Source of the DNA: Methanocellaceae archaeon UBA148 | GTDB lineage: Archaea; Halobacteriota; UBA148 | NCBI GenBank assembly: GCA_002495885.1 | Contig: DAHG01000071.1 | Location: 1 to 64,000 of the forward strand | Length of the DNA stretch: 64,000 nt | Reading direction: 5' to 3' | In this document: positions 51,922 to 60,493 of the stretch, one piece after another | Layout of the letters: each line of letters opens with the position of its first letter | How positions within the stretch are numbered: position 1 is the first letter of the stretch | Translations under genes and position numbers: made by a program | Notes under the pieces: generated by a model | Databases searched by the model: none | What the model was told of the DNA's origin: nothing | Seen by the model: only the letters and a program-made list of their open reading frames with translations

Positions 51922-52911
51922 ATGAAAGCCGTAAGAGTTCCAAAAGAAGAAGCAGAGACGGTTCGAAAAAGATTGTTGAGTCTTGGCGTCTTTGATCCTT
52001 CTAGGAAGATCATTCAGAATGGAGAACTCATCGAGTTGCCGATCACAAACACCACAGAATATGATATGATCGAGCAAGACCGGCCGATAATGCGCAATGC
52101 CAAAGTAACGCTCCTCCAACTTCTCGCTAATGTGCTAAGTCGAGACGAGCTAGGGAAACTGCCGCATGGATGGCAGATCCTTGGGGACATAATCATTGTA
52201 AATATTCCCACTCCGTTGCAAAAAAGAAAATATGAGATTGGAAGGGCACTTCTCGAATTACACCCCCGGTGCAAGACTGCATTGATGATGAAGGGTGTGA
52301 CCGGTCGATATCGAGAGCCAGACGTTGAAACAATAGCAGGTGATGACACACACACCATCCATAAAGAGAATGGCTGCTTGTTCAAATTGGATGCATCTAA
52401 GATAATGTTCTCCAAAGGAAATTTGGACGAAAGGACGAGGTTGAGCAAGTTTGGTCAGGGAATTGTTGTGGACATGTTTGCCGGAATCGGATACTTTTCA
52501 ATTCCCATGGCCGTCCACTCCAATCCAAAAAAGGTCATTGCGATCGAGGTCAACCCTCTCGCTTACAATTATTTGTGCGAGAATATCGCACTTAACGGTG
52601 TGGAGGGCATAGTTCAACCTATACAGGGAGATTGCCTATCTATGACGCCAGTTGGCGTGGCAGACCGAGTGATCATGGGCAGTTTTGAAGCTTTTCACTA
52701 TCTAAAGCAGGGAATTAATGCATTAAAGTCAGGCGGAACTCTTCACTATCATGAGACCACACCAGAAAAGCTCGTTTTTGAACGTCCGATTGGAAGGGTT
52801 GTAGAATCCGCTGAAAAATTGGACAGATCTGCAAAGATAATCGGACTGAACAAGATAAAGAAATATTCTCCTGGCGTTTGGCATGTGGTAGTTGATGCAC
52901 AAGTATTTTAA
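51922..52911 (+). CDS. Taw2-type tRNA(Phe) wybutosine enzyme (TYW2 family)
   Basis: 329 aa. SAM-binding core VVDMFAGIGYFSIPMA, AIEVNPLAYNYLCENIALN, ADRVIMGSFEAFHYL and GGTLHYHETTPEK. The preceding FSKGNLDERTRL matches Taw2, which transfers the aminocarboxypropyl group of SAM to make wyosine derivatives at tRNA(Phe) G37; Trm5 (m1G37) is the close alternative and has a different motif at this point. N-terminal D1-like domain present. Divergent from the surface-protein gene. Confidence 0.75.
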   Translation: MKAVRVPKEEAETVRKRLLSLGVFDPSRKIIQNGELIELPITNTTEYDMIEQDRPIMRNAKVTLLQLLANVLSRDELGKLPHGWQILGDIIIVNIPTPLQKRKYEIGRALLELHPRCKTALMMKGVTGRYREPDVETIAGDDTHTIHKENGCLFKLDASKIMFSKGNLDERTRLSKFGQGIVVDMFAGIGYFSIPMAVHSNPKKVIAIEVNPLAYNYLCENIALNGVEGIVQPIQGDCLSMTPVGVADRVIMGSFEAFHYLKQGINALKSGGTLHYHETTPEKLVFERPIGRVVESAEKLDRSAKIIGLNKIKKYSPGVWHVVVDAQVF

Positions 52912-52922
52912 GCAGAAATCGG

Positions 52923-54506
52923 ATGTATGACACGATGGACATAGCAACCATAGTTGACAACGGTGAAAGAGAGAACATCGAATTCAAGGAATTTCTGCTT
53001 GAAGACGTGCATCTCAGAGACGATCGGAGGCAAAGTTTAGCCTGCCAGATGAAACACCGTATGATTATGGGGCGTGGTACTGCATTATACGTTATAGGGG
53101 TGACCGATGGGAGGTCATTCAAAGGAATATCCCGTAAAATGTTTGATGAGACTTTGTCTGTTTTGAATTGCATTGCCCTCGAAGTCGGCGCCGAGATAGT
53201 TGATTGTAAGGAGTATATAATGGGTGATGGGTACGTCGGTCTGGTTACGATCAAAAATCAATCCGTTATGAAGGAGCACATCCTGATTGGAAGCGCCGGT
53301 CATGTGGACCATGGAAAGAGCACCCTGATCGGGTCCTTGGTTACAGGCATATGCGATGACGGCTCTGGCAAGACCCGTATATTTTTGGATGTACTGCCCC
53401 ATGAGATAGAGCGTGGACTGTCTGCCGATCTGTCCTATGGAGTGTACGGTTTCAAATCAGGGAAGACCATTCACTTGAAAAACCCACTGAGTAAGAAGGA
53501 AAAAGCCTCCATCGTTGAATCTGCTGAGAAATTGGTTTCTTTTGTTGATACGGTGGGGCATGAACCTTGGTTACGCACGACAATACGGGGAATAGTCGGT
53601 CAGAAACTGGACTACGGTCTCTTAACGGTCGCGGCGAATGATGGTGTCACTCATTTAACGAGAGAACATCTTGGGATATTGCTTGCCATGGACCTGCCCA
53701 CGATCATTGCCATAACAAAGGTCGATAAAGTCGATGAATGTCGAATAGCAGAAGTGGAAAAGCAAATATCGGATGTGCTGAGAACGGTGGGCAAGATACC
53801 CTTACGCGTGAAGTCAACATCCGATCTGCATATGGTATCGAATAAATTAAGCGATGGCGTTATCACTCCCATCCTGCGTACATCGGCGGTCACAAGAGAA
53901 GGTTTGGACCTGCTGGACCAGCTTTTTTTCCATCTGCCCAAACGCAATCTTGAGAGTAAAAAACCGTTCCAGCTCTACATAGACAACATATACCACATCG
54001 AGGGGGCGGGCATCGTAGTGAGCGGCTCCATCAAACAAGGGGAGGTTAAGGCAGGCGATGTGCTGCAATTAGGTCCCATGGCTGAGGGAGACTTCGTATC
54101 TGTAAGAGTTCAGTCCATTGAAATGCATTATTACAGGATCGATCAAGCCAGTTCGGGCGACATCGTCGGAATAGCTCTCAAAGGAGTTCCTCCAAAGGAA
54201 GTAAGGCGGGGAATGGTTCTGTGTAAGGGGCATCCTAAAGCGATAAGGGAGTTTGAGGCAGAAATTTTCATCCTGAATCACCCGACCAGGATAAAAAAAG
54301 GCTATGAGCCTGTGACGCACTTGGAAACTATAGCGGAAGCCACGGTCTTCGAGCAATTGGATAGTGATTACATGATGGCTGGCCAGAGTGGCAGAGTGCG
54401 GATGAGATTCAAGTTCCATCCCTACTACATCTATGAGGGTCAGAAGTTCATCTTCCGAGAGGGAAAGAGCAAAGGAATCGGGCAAGTCGTAAGGGTTTGT
54501 GTGTAG
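52923..54506 (+). CDS. GTPBP1-like translational GTPase
   Basis: 527 aa. The N-terminal 110 residues are an uncharacterised extension, followed by a TRAFAC GTPase: G1 GHVDHGKST near residue 125, G3 DTVGHE, G4 TKVD, then EF-Tu domain II (GAGIVVSGSIKQGEVKAGDVL) and III (ending in GQVVRVCV). The G-domain places it with archaeal homologues of eukaryotic GTPBP1/2, related to mRNA surveillance or ribosome rescue. Begins 11 bases after taw2. A T-rich tract at 54524-54540 may end transcription. Confidence 0.85.
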   Translation: MYDTMDIATIVDNGERENIEFKEFLLEDVHLRDDRRQSLACQMKHRMIMGRGTALYVIGVTDGRSFKGISRKMFDETLSVLNCIALEVGAEIVDCKEYIMGDGYVGLVTIKNQSVMKEHILIGSAGHVDHGKSTLIGSLVTGICDDGSGKTRIFLDVLPHEIERGLSADLSYGVYGFKSGKTIHLKNPLSKKEKASIVESAEKLVSFVDTVGHEPWLRTTIRGIVGQKLDYGLLTVAANDGVTHLTREHLGILLAMDLPTIIAITKVDKVDECRIAEVEKQISDVLRTVGKIPLRVKSTSDLHMVSNKLSDGVITPILRTSAVTREGLDLLDQLFFHLPKRNLESKKPFQLYIDNIYHIEGAGIVVSGSIKQGEVKAGDVLQLGPMAEGDFVSVRVQSIEMHYYRIDQASSGDIVGIALKGVPPKEVRRGMVLCKGHPKAIREFEAEIFILNHPTRIKKGYEPVTHLETIAEATVFEQLDSDYMMAGQSGRVRMRFKFHPYYIYEGQKFIFREGKSKGIGQVVRVCV

Positions 54507-54587
54507 GTCGTTTTAGAGATTGGGTTTTTATTTTTTTTTATGGTCGGTCAAATTTGCATTCTGATATTTTTTCCTCTCAAAGTGAAG

Positions 54588-54720
54588 CGTATCCTTATAA
54601 CGAAGTGAGCCAGATATGCCGTGTTATATGACCGAGACGAAGTCAAGGCAAGGATACGAAGTGTCCGCAGAGTTGTCCGCATTTTGGTCATATGCTCGCT
54701 GCTTATGTATGTCCTCTTTA
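54588..54720. repeat. Hairpin-rich intergenic repeat with CGAAGT motifs
   Basis: CGTATCCTT (54588-54596) and AAGGATACG (54650-54658) form a 9-bp inverted repeat; TATAAC...GTTATA and ATATGACC...GGTCATAT are nested or overlapping. CGAAGT occurs at 54601, 54638 and 54657. Similar elements recur around 55710 and 58070. Confidence 0.55.
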
Positions 54721-55326
54721 TTACTTTCCTTTTCGGTTGTATCTAAATAAACCTGCATGATACCCTTTATACCACTGTTTTTTGTGAGGAAATATTCTTT
54801 CGCTTACAACTCTGACATCTTCTATAGAATAAAATGCATGTGGATCATATTTTTTTATAATTTCAACAACATCTGGAAGATCGTGACGGTCTATTATCCT
54901 ATCAATGATACTTACTTGCTGACCATCAACGCCTTCCGCATAGGATTTTGTAATCCCGTAACCTTCGGATTTAAGTGTTTCTACTAATTTAGATGCGTTT
55001 TTTGGGGTAATAATTCGAATAACTTCCGTCCCTATCGATAATTTATTTTCTATGTAAATACCAATAAATGTCCCCGTAGCAAAACCACCGGCATAAGCAA
55101 CATAATAAATAATGTTAGTAAGATGTTGAAAAATTTGTACCATTGCGAAAAGCCAAATCATTATTTCAAAAAAACCAACTATTGGAGCAATATATCTAAA
55201 GCCCTTAGAAATAAAGATAATGCGTATTGTGCCCATGCTAACATCTAAAATCCGTGCCAAAAATATGAACAGTGGCAGAATAACTAATGCATATGTCTCT
55301 GAATTAGGAAATAAAAAGTTGTCCAT
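54721..55326 (-). CDS. UPF0316 (DUF2179/DUF5698) membrane protein
   Basis: 201 aa. Three N-terminal helices (LVILPLFIFLARILDVSMGTI and following), typical of DUF5698, then a cytoplasmic DUF2179 domain (GYGITKSYAEGVDGQQVSII). This architecture is widespread in bacteria and suggests a nucleotide-sensing membrane protein of unknown function. It is AT-rich relative to the core genes and lies in the accessory patch, so it may be acquired. Confidence 0.85.
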   Translation of the reverse strand: MDNFLFPNSETYALVILPLFIFLARILDVSMGTIRIIFISKGFRYIAPIVGFFEIMIWLFAMVQIFQHLTNIIYYVAYAGGFATGTFIGIYIENKLSIGTEVIRIITPKNASKLVETLKSEGYGITKSYAEGVDGQQVSIIDRIIDRHDLPDVVEIIKKYDPHAFYSIEDVRVVSERIFPHKKQWYKGYHAGLFRYNRKGK

Positions 55327-55376
55327 TGTTAAATCCTTTGTTTGAAATCATTTTTATGCTATATTATGTTTTTTAC

Positions 55377-55702
55377 GCTCGAGACGGTTACTTACTTATA
55401 TTTAATTTTTAAAATTAGAATAGTAAAAGTAAATAATAATGTTATTGCGTTTGCAATTATTATGGGTAAATCTTTAACAAGAATTCCATAAACCAACCAT
55501 AAAACTATTCCTGTTGTGAATATTGAATACATTGCTAATGACAAATCTTTTGTATGTTTGGTTTTTATTGTTCTAATTACTTGAGGTACAAACGAAATAG
55601 TTGTACATGTTGCCGCAATTAACCCTACAATTGTAAATACATCCATGCATCTAATTAATTAATAATTAATTCTTTATAAATTTATCTTTCCGAGTCTCGA
55701 GC
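55377..55702. repeat. Inverted repeat flanking the SemiSWEET gene
   Basis: GCTCGAGAC at 55377-55385 and GTCTCGAGC at 55694-55702 are perfect 9-bp inverted copies lying just outside the gene on both sides. The span includes the gene. Confidence 0.5.
55392..55646 (-). CDS. SemiSWEET sugar transporter (PQ-loop)
   Basis: 84 aa, three membrane helices. The PQ motif is in TTISFVPQVIRTIKTKHTKD, and LSLAMYSIFTTGIVLWLVYG is the second signature. Functions as a dimer in sugar flux. AT-rich, flanked by an inverted repeat, and on the same strand as the other genes of the accessory patch. Confidence 0.85.
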   Translation of the reverse strand: MDVFTIVGLIAATCTTISFVPQVIRTIKTKHTKDLSLAMYSIFTTGIVLWLVYGILVKDLPIIIANAITLLFTFTILILKIKYK

Positions 55703-55709
55703 ATTATTT

Positions 55710-55733
55710 CGTATAACGGTTTCGGGCTATACG
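55710..55733. repeat. Small inverted repeat with CGAAGT
   Basis: CGTATA (55710-55715) and TATACG (55728-55733) pair around a GGTTTCGGGC-containing loop; CGAAGT overlaps the right arm (55732-55737). The 55647-55955 gap holds no gene. It also contains a related ACGGAGTGAAG near 55759. Confidence 0.45.
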
Positions 55734-55955
55734 AAGTCGACATAAGCCTATTTGGGCAAACGGAGTGAAGCCCAATACCCGCTTTTTATATGATCAAGCC
55801 GAAAGCTTTCTTAGAGTTCGAAAACCAGCCGTAAACTATGTTGTTGGCCGTAGTTTTTTCTTACTAAAGTCATAGATTTTCTGCGAAGTAGAGTAAAGTT
55901 TCGTTTAGAGGGGGAGTTCCGTTATTTTTTGCTTCTTTTTTCAAAAAGAAGAGGA

Positions 55956-56300
55956 TTATTTAGAGTTATCATAATTAATATGGCACTTAGCACATAAAAA
56001 TAAGAAATATTTGTCAATTGGTTTATGAGCTGCCACTATCTTATCTTCAATTTCTTTTATGTCTATTTTAATAACTTTTTTCTCGTTATCTATTATATAA
56101 TTTTGGAGTATATCTTCTATTATGTTTTTTCTATTTTTTCCTTTGATATGTGCTGCCTCTAATTCTTTGGTTTGTTTACAATGTTGGCATATGTGGTCTA
56201 GTTCTTTTTTTCTCTTTTTAGTCATTGTTTAAATAACATTTCTTATTCTAGGTCCAATAAATTTATGATATTCCTCAATTGTACAGATAAGTTTCGCCAT
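55956..56300 (-). pseudogene. HNH endonuclease-like gene with in-frame stop
   Basis: The intact reading starts at ATG 56300 (MAKLICTIEEYHKFIGPRIR), meets TAA at codon 24, then resumes in the same frame from codon 26. The downstream part has the zinc/HNH skeleton: CQHC, the catalytic-like EAAHIKGKNR, and LCAKCHINYD at the end. The stop makes it broken unless translation restarts at ATG 56225 (89 aa). It follows the methyltransferase fragment, as a restriction partner would. Confidence 0.65.
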
Positions 56301-56301
56301 G

Positions 56302-56832
56302 CTAACCCAAATACTTTTTAACATGTTTCCCTACAACTTCAGCAAGTTTTGGTGGGACTGCGTCACCAATCTGCATCCACGCATTAGAACCATACTCATT
56401 ACCATTGCCTCGAATACCCGCAACAAAGTATGAATCAGGAATTCCTTGAATTCTTTTAATTTCGTTTAATGTCAATCTCCTATTATTCCAATGAAATGGA
56501 CCTACTGAATTCCAAGGTTGAGCTTGAATTGTAGTTGAAGGTTCGTTAGGATTCAGCTTTAATAAGAATGTCCAAAATTTTGACCTGTCTTTGAACAAAA
56601 CATGTTTCTTACTAAATTCAGAAGTATAGTATATATAATTCATTCCTGGAGGAACTTTATTTATTAAATGTCCATATTTTCCGCCGATGCTTACCTTCCC
56701 ATCATGGACTTTTCCATCATCTAAATCTTCAATAACCTCTTTTACTGCAACAAAAGGTCTTAATTCATCACCATGTGTGGGGTTAGGAAATTCAAAATTA
56801 ATCTTATTCCAACTCCAATCAAGAACTTGATA
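56302..56832 (-). pseudogene. C-terminal fragment of a DNA (cytosine-5) methyltransferase
   Basis: The frame is open from 56832 but has no full-length start. It contains FEFPNPTHGDELRPF, then RRLTLNEIKRIQGIPDSYF and QIGDAVPPKLAEVVGKHV, the conserved C-terminal motifs IX-X of C5 methylases. The N-terminal SAM-binding and Pro-Cys catalytic parts are absent, and the upstream codons are occupied by the NurA-like gene in another frame. Translation could only start internally (ATG 56643), so it is a remnant. Confidence 0.8.
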
Positions 56833-57890
56833 TCATTACTACTTAGATATCCTCTATTCTGGCTATTTTTTAATTTGTAAGTAATCGCAGATGCCTTTTT
56901 ATCTCTAAATAGATTTTCACATATTGATTCAAAAATATTTAGAGATTTTCGCCAAGACATTCTTGGATCTGTATGGAACGTGAATTCTTTTTTTGATTCA
57001 TCATATGTACCAGCATTAACATCTTCACTCTTTAGGGATCTTACTCCTTTTTCAAAATGTGCTAAGGGGAATCCTTTGCAATCTTCTGCTTTAATTCGTT
57101 TTGATTCTCTCCATACTGCTTCAGCAATGATGCGAAAATGCGCTTGAAAATTTTTAGTTGACGGTATCTGCATTTCCTGATTAAATGGGTGAGCTAGTGC
57201 AACCTGCATATCCGCAATGGTTAAAGTTTCTCCTTCAAAATCGCCGTCTAGTAAGATATTCCTTGGCGCAAAACTTGAATTGGCAAGTATACCGCACAAA
57301 GTATTATCTATCAGAATGAGGTTTGGTTTTTCCACAGACTGTCCTTTTGCTTGCTGATATGCCAAATAAATTTCAGCGAGTTGCATAATCTTGGTGTGCA
57401 TAGACGAAACTTGAGAAATTTCTGTATCATCCATAACACTTATCTCATCATGCTCATCTGGGTCTATACTAATCTGCATTACATCTGGAGGTAAGGGAAC
57501 AAAAGCAACCATTGAAACATCTTTGTTCATTTCCCATCGTTGATATCTTATTCTAGCCCCTGGTTCATCCAAGTTGAGTTTGCCTTTTGAACCATAAGCC
57601 CCACCATAAAATGAAATAAAGTTGTTAGTCTGCTTCTTGTCGCAACTAGCATCAATAGCAACGAATTGAATTTCTGAACTACCAAAAAACTTCTCTGCAA
57701 TCTCTTTTATCTATAATCTTTTGATTTGGGTAGAAAAGTCTTCGGCAAAACTTATAGTAAAATCCTTAAGAAATTGATCATATCTTGGTTTTAGTTTGTC
57801 AGCATATATTTTCAGCCTGTTTTCATACTCTCCCTGAGATTCTTTTAGTGTATCATGGTACTGGTTGTATATCTTGGATATTTCTGACAT
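56760..57890 (-). pseudogene. NurA-domain protein interrupted by TAG
   Basis: Start ATG 57890; 376 codons in one frame with a single TAG at codon 60 (57711-57713). Before the stop is a coiled-coil-like N-terminus (YNQYHDTLKESQGEYENRL); after it comes a NurA-like core: IQFVAIDASCD, FISFYGGAYGSKG, LILIDNTLCGILAN and a helical C-terminal half. NurA nucleases process DNA ends with HerA. A restart at ATG 57572 would lose the first motif. Its 3' end overlaps the methyltransferase fragment by 73 bases. Nonsense mutation is the simplest reading. Confidence 0.6.
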
Positions 57891-57995
57891 TCACCTCACC
57901 CATTATACGTAGAAGACGCTTGCTCTATATATAAAAATTCTCTTTTTTTAGTTTTGTAGTCTTCTTTCATTTTAGTTATTAGGAACTCCCCCTCT

Positions 57996-58397
57996 CGTTG
58001 TTTAGTAAGAAAAAATTTGGGCGAACTTGCGAGCCGTTAAATCTTTGTTAGAGGAAGGCGTAGCATTCCCGAAGTCGGTTTCGTGATGAGATTTAATGAA
58101 GGCGGCAGAATAAAATAATTTTTGCTTGTCTTTATTATAACTACTAAAGAGAGACGAAAAATCTTGGCCAACTACTTATATCCGAACTCAAGTTCGTATA
58201 TCTATCCATATTGACATTGCATTAAATCTAGTGGACTTTTAATCCCTTTCAAATCTTTTTTGATTACATGATTATGGGTCTCAGTGATATTAGTATATTT
58301 TTGTATTACGATACTTCTCGGATATATCATAGATCCATTCTGCTCTCTAATAAAAACCCAAGAGCGAGTTAGGATGCAATGCGAATAATCGCAGATT
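57996..58397. other. Gene-free accessory border with hairpins
   Basis: No gene. It contains TTAAATCT...AGATTTAA pairing around a CGAAGT-containing loop (about 58037-58102), and CGAACT-CA-AGTTCG at 58184-58197. It marks the return to core genes at thyA. Confidence 0.4.
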
Positions 58398-59021
58398 TCA
58401 TCCCACTATCGCACTCACATCATCCCAGTCATACTCATATATGTGGGCTGAGATGCTTACAGAGGTTATCTTTCCAGGAGTTACGCCAACTTGCTGCGAA
58501 ACGTACTCCAGCAATCTTGCAAGGGCATACCAATTGGCAGCTGCTGCGCCATAGAAGTCATGTGATCGGAACACCGCTGTTAAATTCAGCTCACCCCGAA
58601 GCTTGAAATCAAGTACGACCATGCAGGGCACTTCCTCTGCCTTTGTGTCCTTTGACGGCATCCAGGTGACACATGTTGCCCTCCTTGAGCTTGGACTTTC
58701 TTTGAGCTTCCTGATCACGAAATCGATTTGATCGGTCCCGTTCCAATTGCGTAGGCGTTGCCCGTATGTATACACAAAGTCCTGCTCGGTGCCGAGAATC
58801 AACTGCTTGGCGTATTCTTCCAAGCGCTCTGCATTCCATGCGGTATCCTTTGGGATTTGATCCATATAGGGATTCTGGATTACGATCATCAGGCCGAGCA
58901 GTTCCTTGATCTTGCTGCCTCTTTCATCCGTTATCGTTTCGCTGTTGTTCCAAATCAAATTCAATCCCCTATACCAGGCATCGCTGATCGTGCCCGCCCT
59001 GATAAACCTGCCAATTTTCAT
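58398..59021 (-). CDS. thyA: Archaeal thymidylate synthase ThyA
   Basis: Methylates dUMP to dTMP. 207 aa, of the archaeal type found in methanogens, whose folate analogue is probably methanopterin-derived. The catalytic Cys is in EVPCMVVLDFKL; nucleotide-binding SRRATCVTW and FRSHDFYGAAAANWYAL follow. ATG 59021 overlaps the stop of the marker-14 gene (ATGA); the longer frame to 59111 would run through that gene. Confidence 0.9.
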   Translation of the reverse strand: MKIGRFIRAGTISDAWYRGLNLIWNNSETITDERGSKIKELLGLMIVIQNPYMDQIPKDTAWNAERLEEYAKQLILGTEQDFVYTYGQRLRNWNGTDQIDFVIRKLKESPSSRRATCVTWMPSKDTKAEEVPCMVVLDFKLRGELNLTAVFRSHDFYGAAAANWYALARLLEYVSQQVGVTPGKITSVSISAHIYEYDWDDVSAIVG

Positions 59022-60334
59022 TGGCATCTCCATCTCCTCAGGTTCATCACGCATTTTCCTCCTTTTATGCCACCTATGGGTGATTTTGGGGTGCCCAGTG
59101 AATGTAGACATCTTGCAAGTACAGCTGCCCCCCTGGCAAGTCCATCATCCACGAAGACCAGATCTTGATTGCCCAGCTTCTCTTGGATCATTACGGGTTT
59201 TGCACTGGTGATAGCACCCCTCCCGGTAATCCCGATCGCTCCTTTGAGTCCATAGTCCCATGAGATTTCAATGAGCCGCCTCACCAATTCGGAAGAGACA
59301 TGATCTATGAGACCCTGAATCTTTTTTTGATCCTCCCCCAACAGCTCGGAGCTTATTTTACTCAGTTTATCTAATCGGTCTCCATTAGTTCCAACGTCCA
59401 CTCCGATGAGGACGATGCCAGACTCTTTCAGCCCTTTCGGGTCGACGGGTACGGTGCCAAATCTCTTTTCAGAGGTTACCCGTTTGATCTTGATCAGATG
59501 CATCACATCCTCCACATAGCTCTCTGGAATATTCTGCTCAGAGGGACATGACAATTGGAGTGCTGTATCTGCAACTGGTTGGGCAAGAGCATCGAATATC
59601 GCGCCAGCTAATCCGCAGTAGCTCCCGACAACGTTCGCATAAGGGATATCCGCGTTGGTGGCTCGTCCTGCCAACGTCGTCCCAAAGTCGAGTCCTATAC
59701 AGGGACTTCTAAAGTCCACATTGGTCCACTTAGCGCCCTCTTTGATTCCCGCCAGCACCAGTTCGCTTTCCATCTCATTTGCAACGATCGGCATGGTGCA
59801 TTCCACACCAGCTACTGCTCCGTCAAATATTATGTCGTCCATAAATGAGTATCTTTGCAGCGATTCCGGCAAATCGACCTTTCTCATCGCTCCGGTCATC
59901 TTGCGTGGCGGTATCCCTGCTTTTAGGCAACCGTCAGCCAATGCCTTGATAATCTCGCCCACCTCCTCAGGAGTCTCGAATCCTGCCACCACTCCTGTAG
60001 ACCTCACGACGAAGTTCAAATCATTCACGCTGATCCTCGCCTTCGTCATAGAGCGTATGAGTATGTTTTTGATGGCTTCTGATATGGCCTCGCTAGACAG
60101 TGGTTGTCCTCTAACTGTTCTCCCGAAAACGTATTCGTTTTCCTTGGGCTGTCTGAGGGAACTGGTTAGTTCAACTGTCTTGTCGAGAAAGTATGTTCTC
60201 CCTTCGATCAGATCGGTGGCAGTTAAGATCGATTTGATCGTCGTATTTCCAAGCTCGACGGATGCAACCACATATACGTTATCTTTTAGTACAAATGACG
60301 CATCTACGAATCTGCTTTTTGCAATTTCTATCAA
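59018..60334 (-). CDS. Methanogenesis marker protein 14
   Basis: 438 aa, a member of the protein family restricted almost entirely to methanogens and their methanotrophic or alkanotrophic relatives. ASKHA (actin/Hsp70-like) fold is suggested by VELGNTTIKSILTAT at the N-terminus, IGLDFGTTLAGR near residue 220 and GAIGITGRGAI later, with phosphate-binding glycine loops. Its biochemical role is not settled. Translationally coupled to thyA. It is the best lineage marker in the window. Confidence 0.85.
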   Translation of the reverse strand: MIEIAKSRFVDASFVLKDNVYVVASVELGNTTIKSILTATDLIEGRTYFLDKTVELTSSLRQPKENEYVFGRTVRGQPLSSEAISEAIKNILIRSMTKARISVNDLNFVVRSTGVVAGFETPEEVGEIIKALADGCLKAGIPPRKMTGAMRKVDLPESLQRYSFMDDIIFDGAVAGVECTMPIVANEMESELVLAGIKEGAKWTNVDFRSPCIGLDFGTTLAGRATNADIPYANVVGSYCGLAGAIFDALAQPVADTALQLSCPSEQNIPESYVEDVMHLIKIKRVTSEKRFGTVPVDPKGLKESGIVLIGVDVGTNGDRLDKLSKISSELLGEDQKKIQGLIDHVSSELVRRLIEISWDYGLKGAIGITGRGAITSAKPVMIQEKLGNQDLVFVDDGLARGAAVLARCLHSLGTPKSPIGGIKGGKCVMNLRRWRCQ

Positions 60335-60463
60335 TTTTCACTCCTGCGTATCTCAGAATATTGATTATACCTAATTAATTAATACGTAACTCAACAATCG
60401 GACATCAAAAATATCACTTCCTGCTGAATCCTCCTTTCGATCTATAAAAACAGCCAGAAAAAC

Positions 60464-60473
60464 GTTATAATAT
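60464..60473 (+). promoter_or_regulatory. TATA box of the HD-ubiX-ubiD-acnX unit
   Basis: GTTATAATAT lies about 26 bases upstream of the HD gene ATG at 60494, implying a leaderless transcript. Confidence 0.5.
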
Positions 60474-60493
60474 GGGAAAACCACTTATAAGCA

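Larger units (their letters stand above)
55907..57995. mobile_element. Module bounded by 14-bp inverted repeats
   Basis: AGAGGGGGAGTTCC (55907-55920) is repeated in perfect inverted orientation as GGAACTCCCCCTCT (57982-57995). A second pair, TTTTTTCTTACTAAA (about 55853-55867) and its inverted copy TTTAGTAAGAAAAAA (about 58001-58015), lies outside the first. Between them lie only the HNH, cytosine-methyltransferase and NurA remnants. No transposase is present, so this may be a passively moved module. Confidence 0.5.

Noticed and set aside
57711..57713. Pyrrolysine codon
   Set aside because: TAG is a frequent normal stop in this window and the neighbouring HNH gene is broken by TAA, so a nonsense mutation is simpler.
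54588..58110. Integron-type attC cassette array
   Set aside because: The hairpin elements are suggestive, but the boxes do not follow RYYYAAC...GTTRRRY in the right order and spacing and no integrase gene is present.
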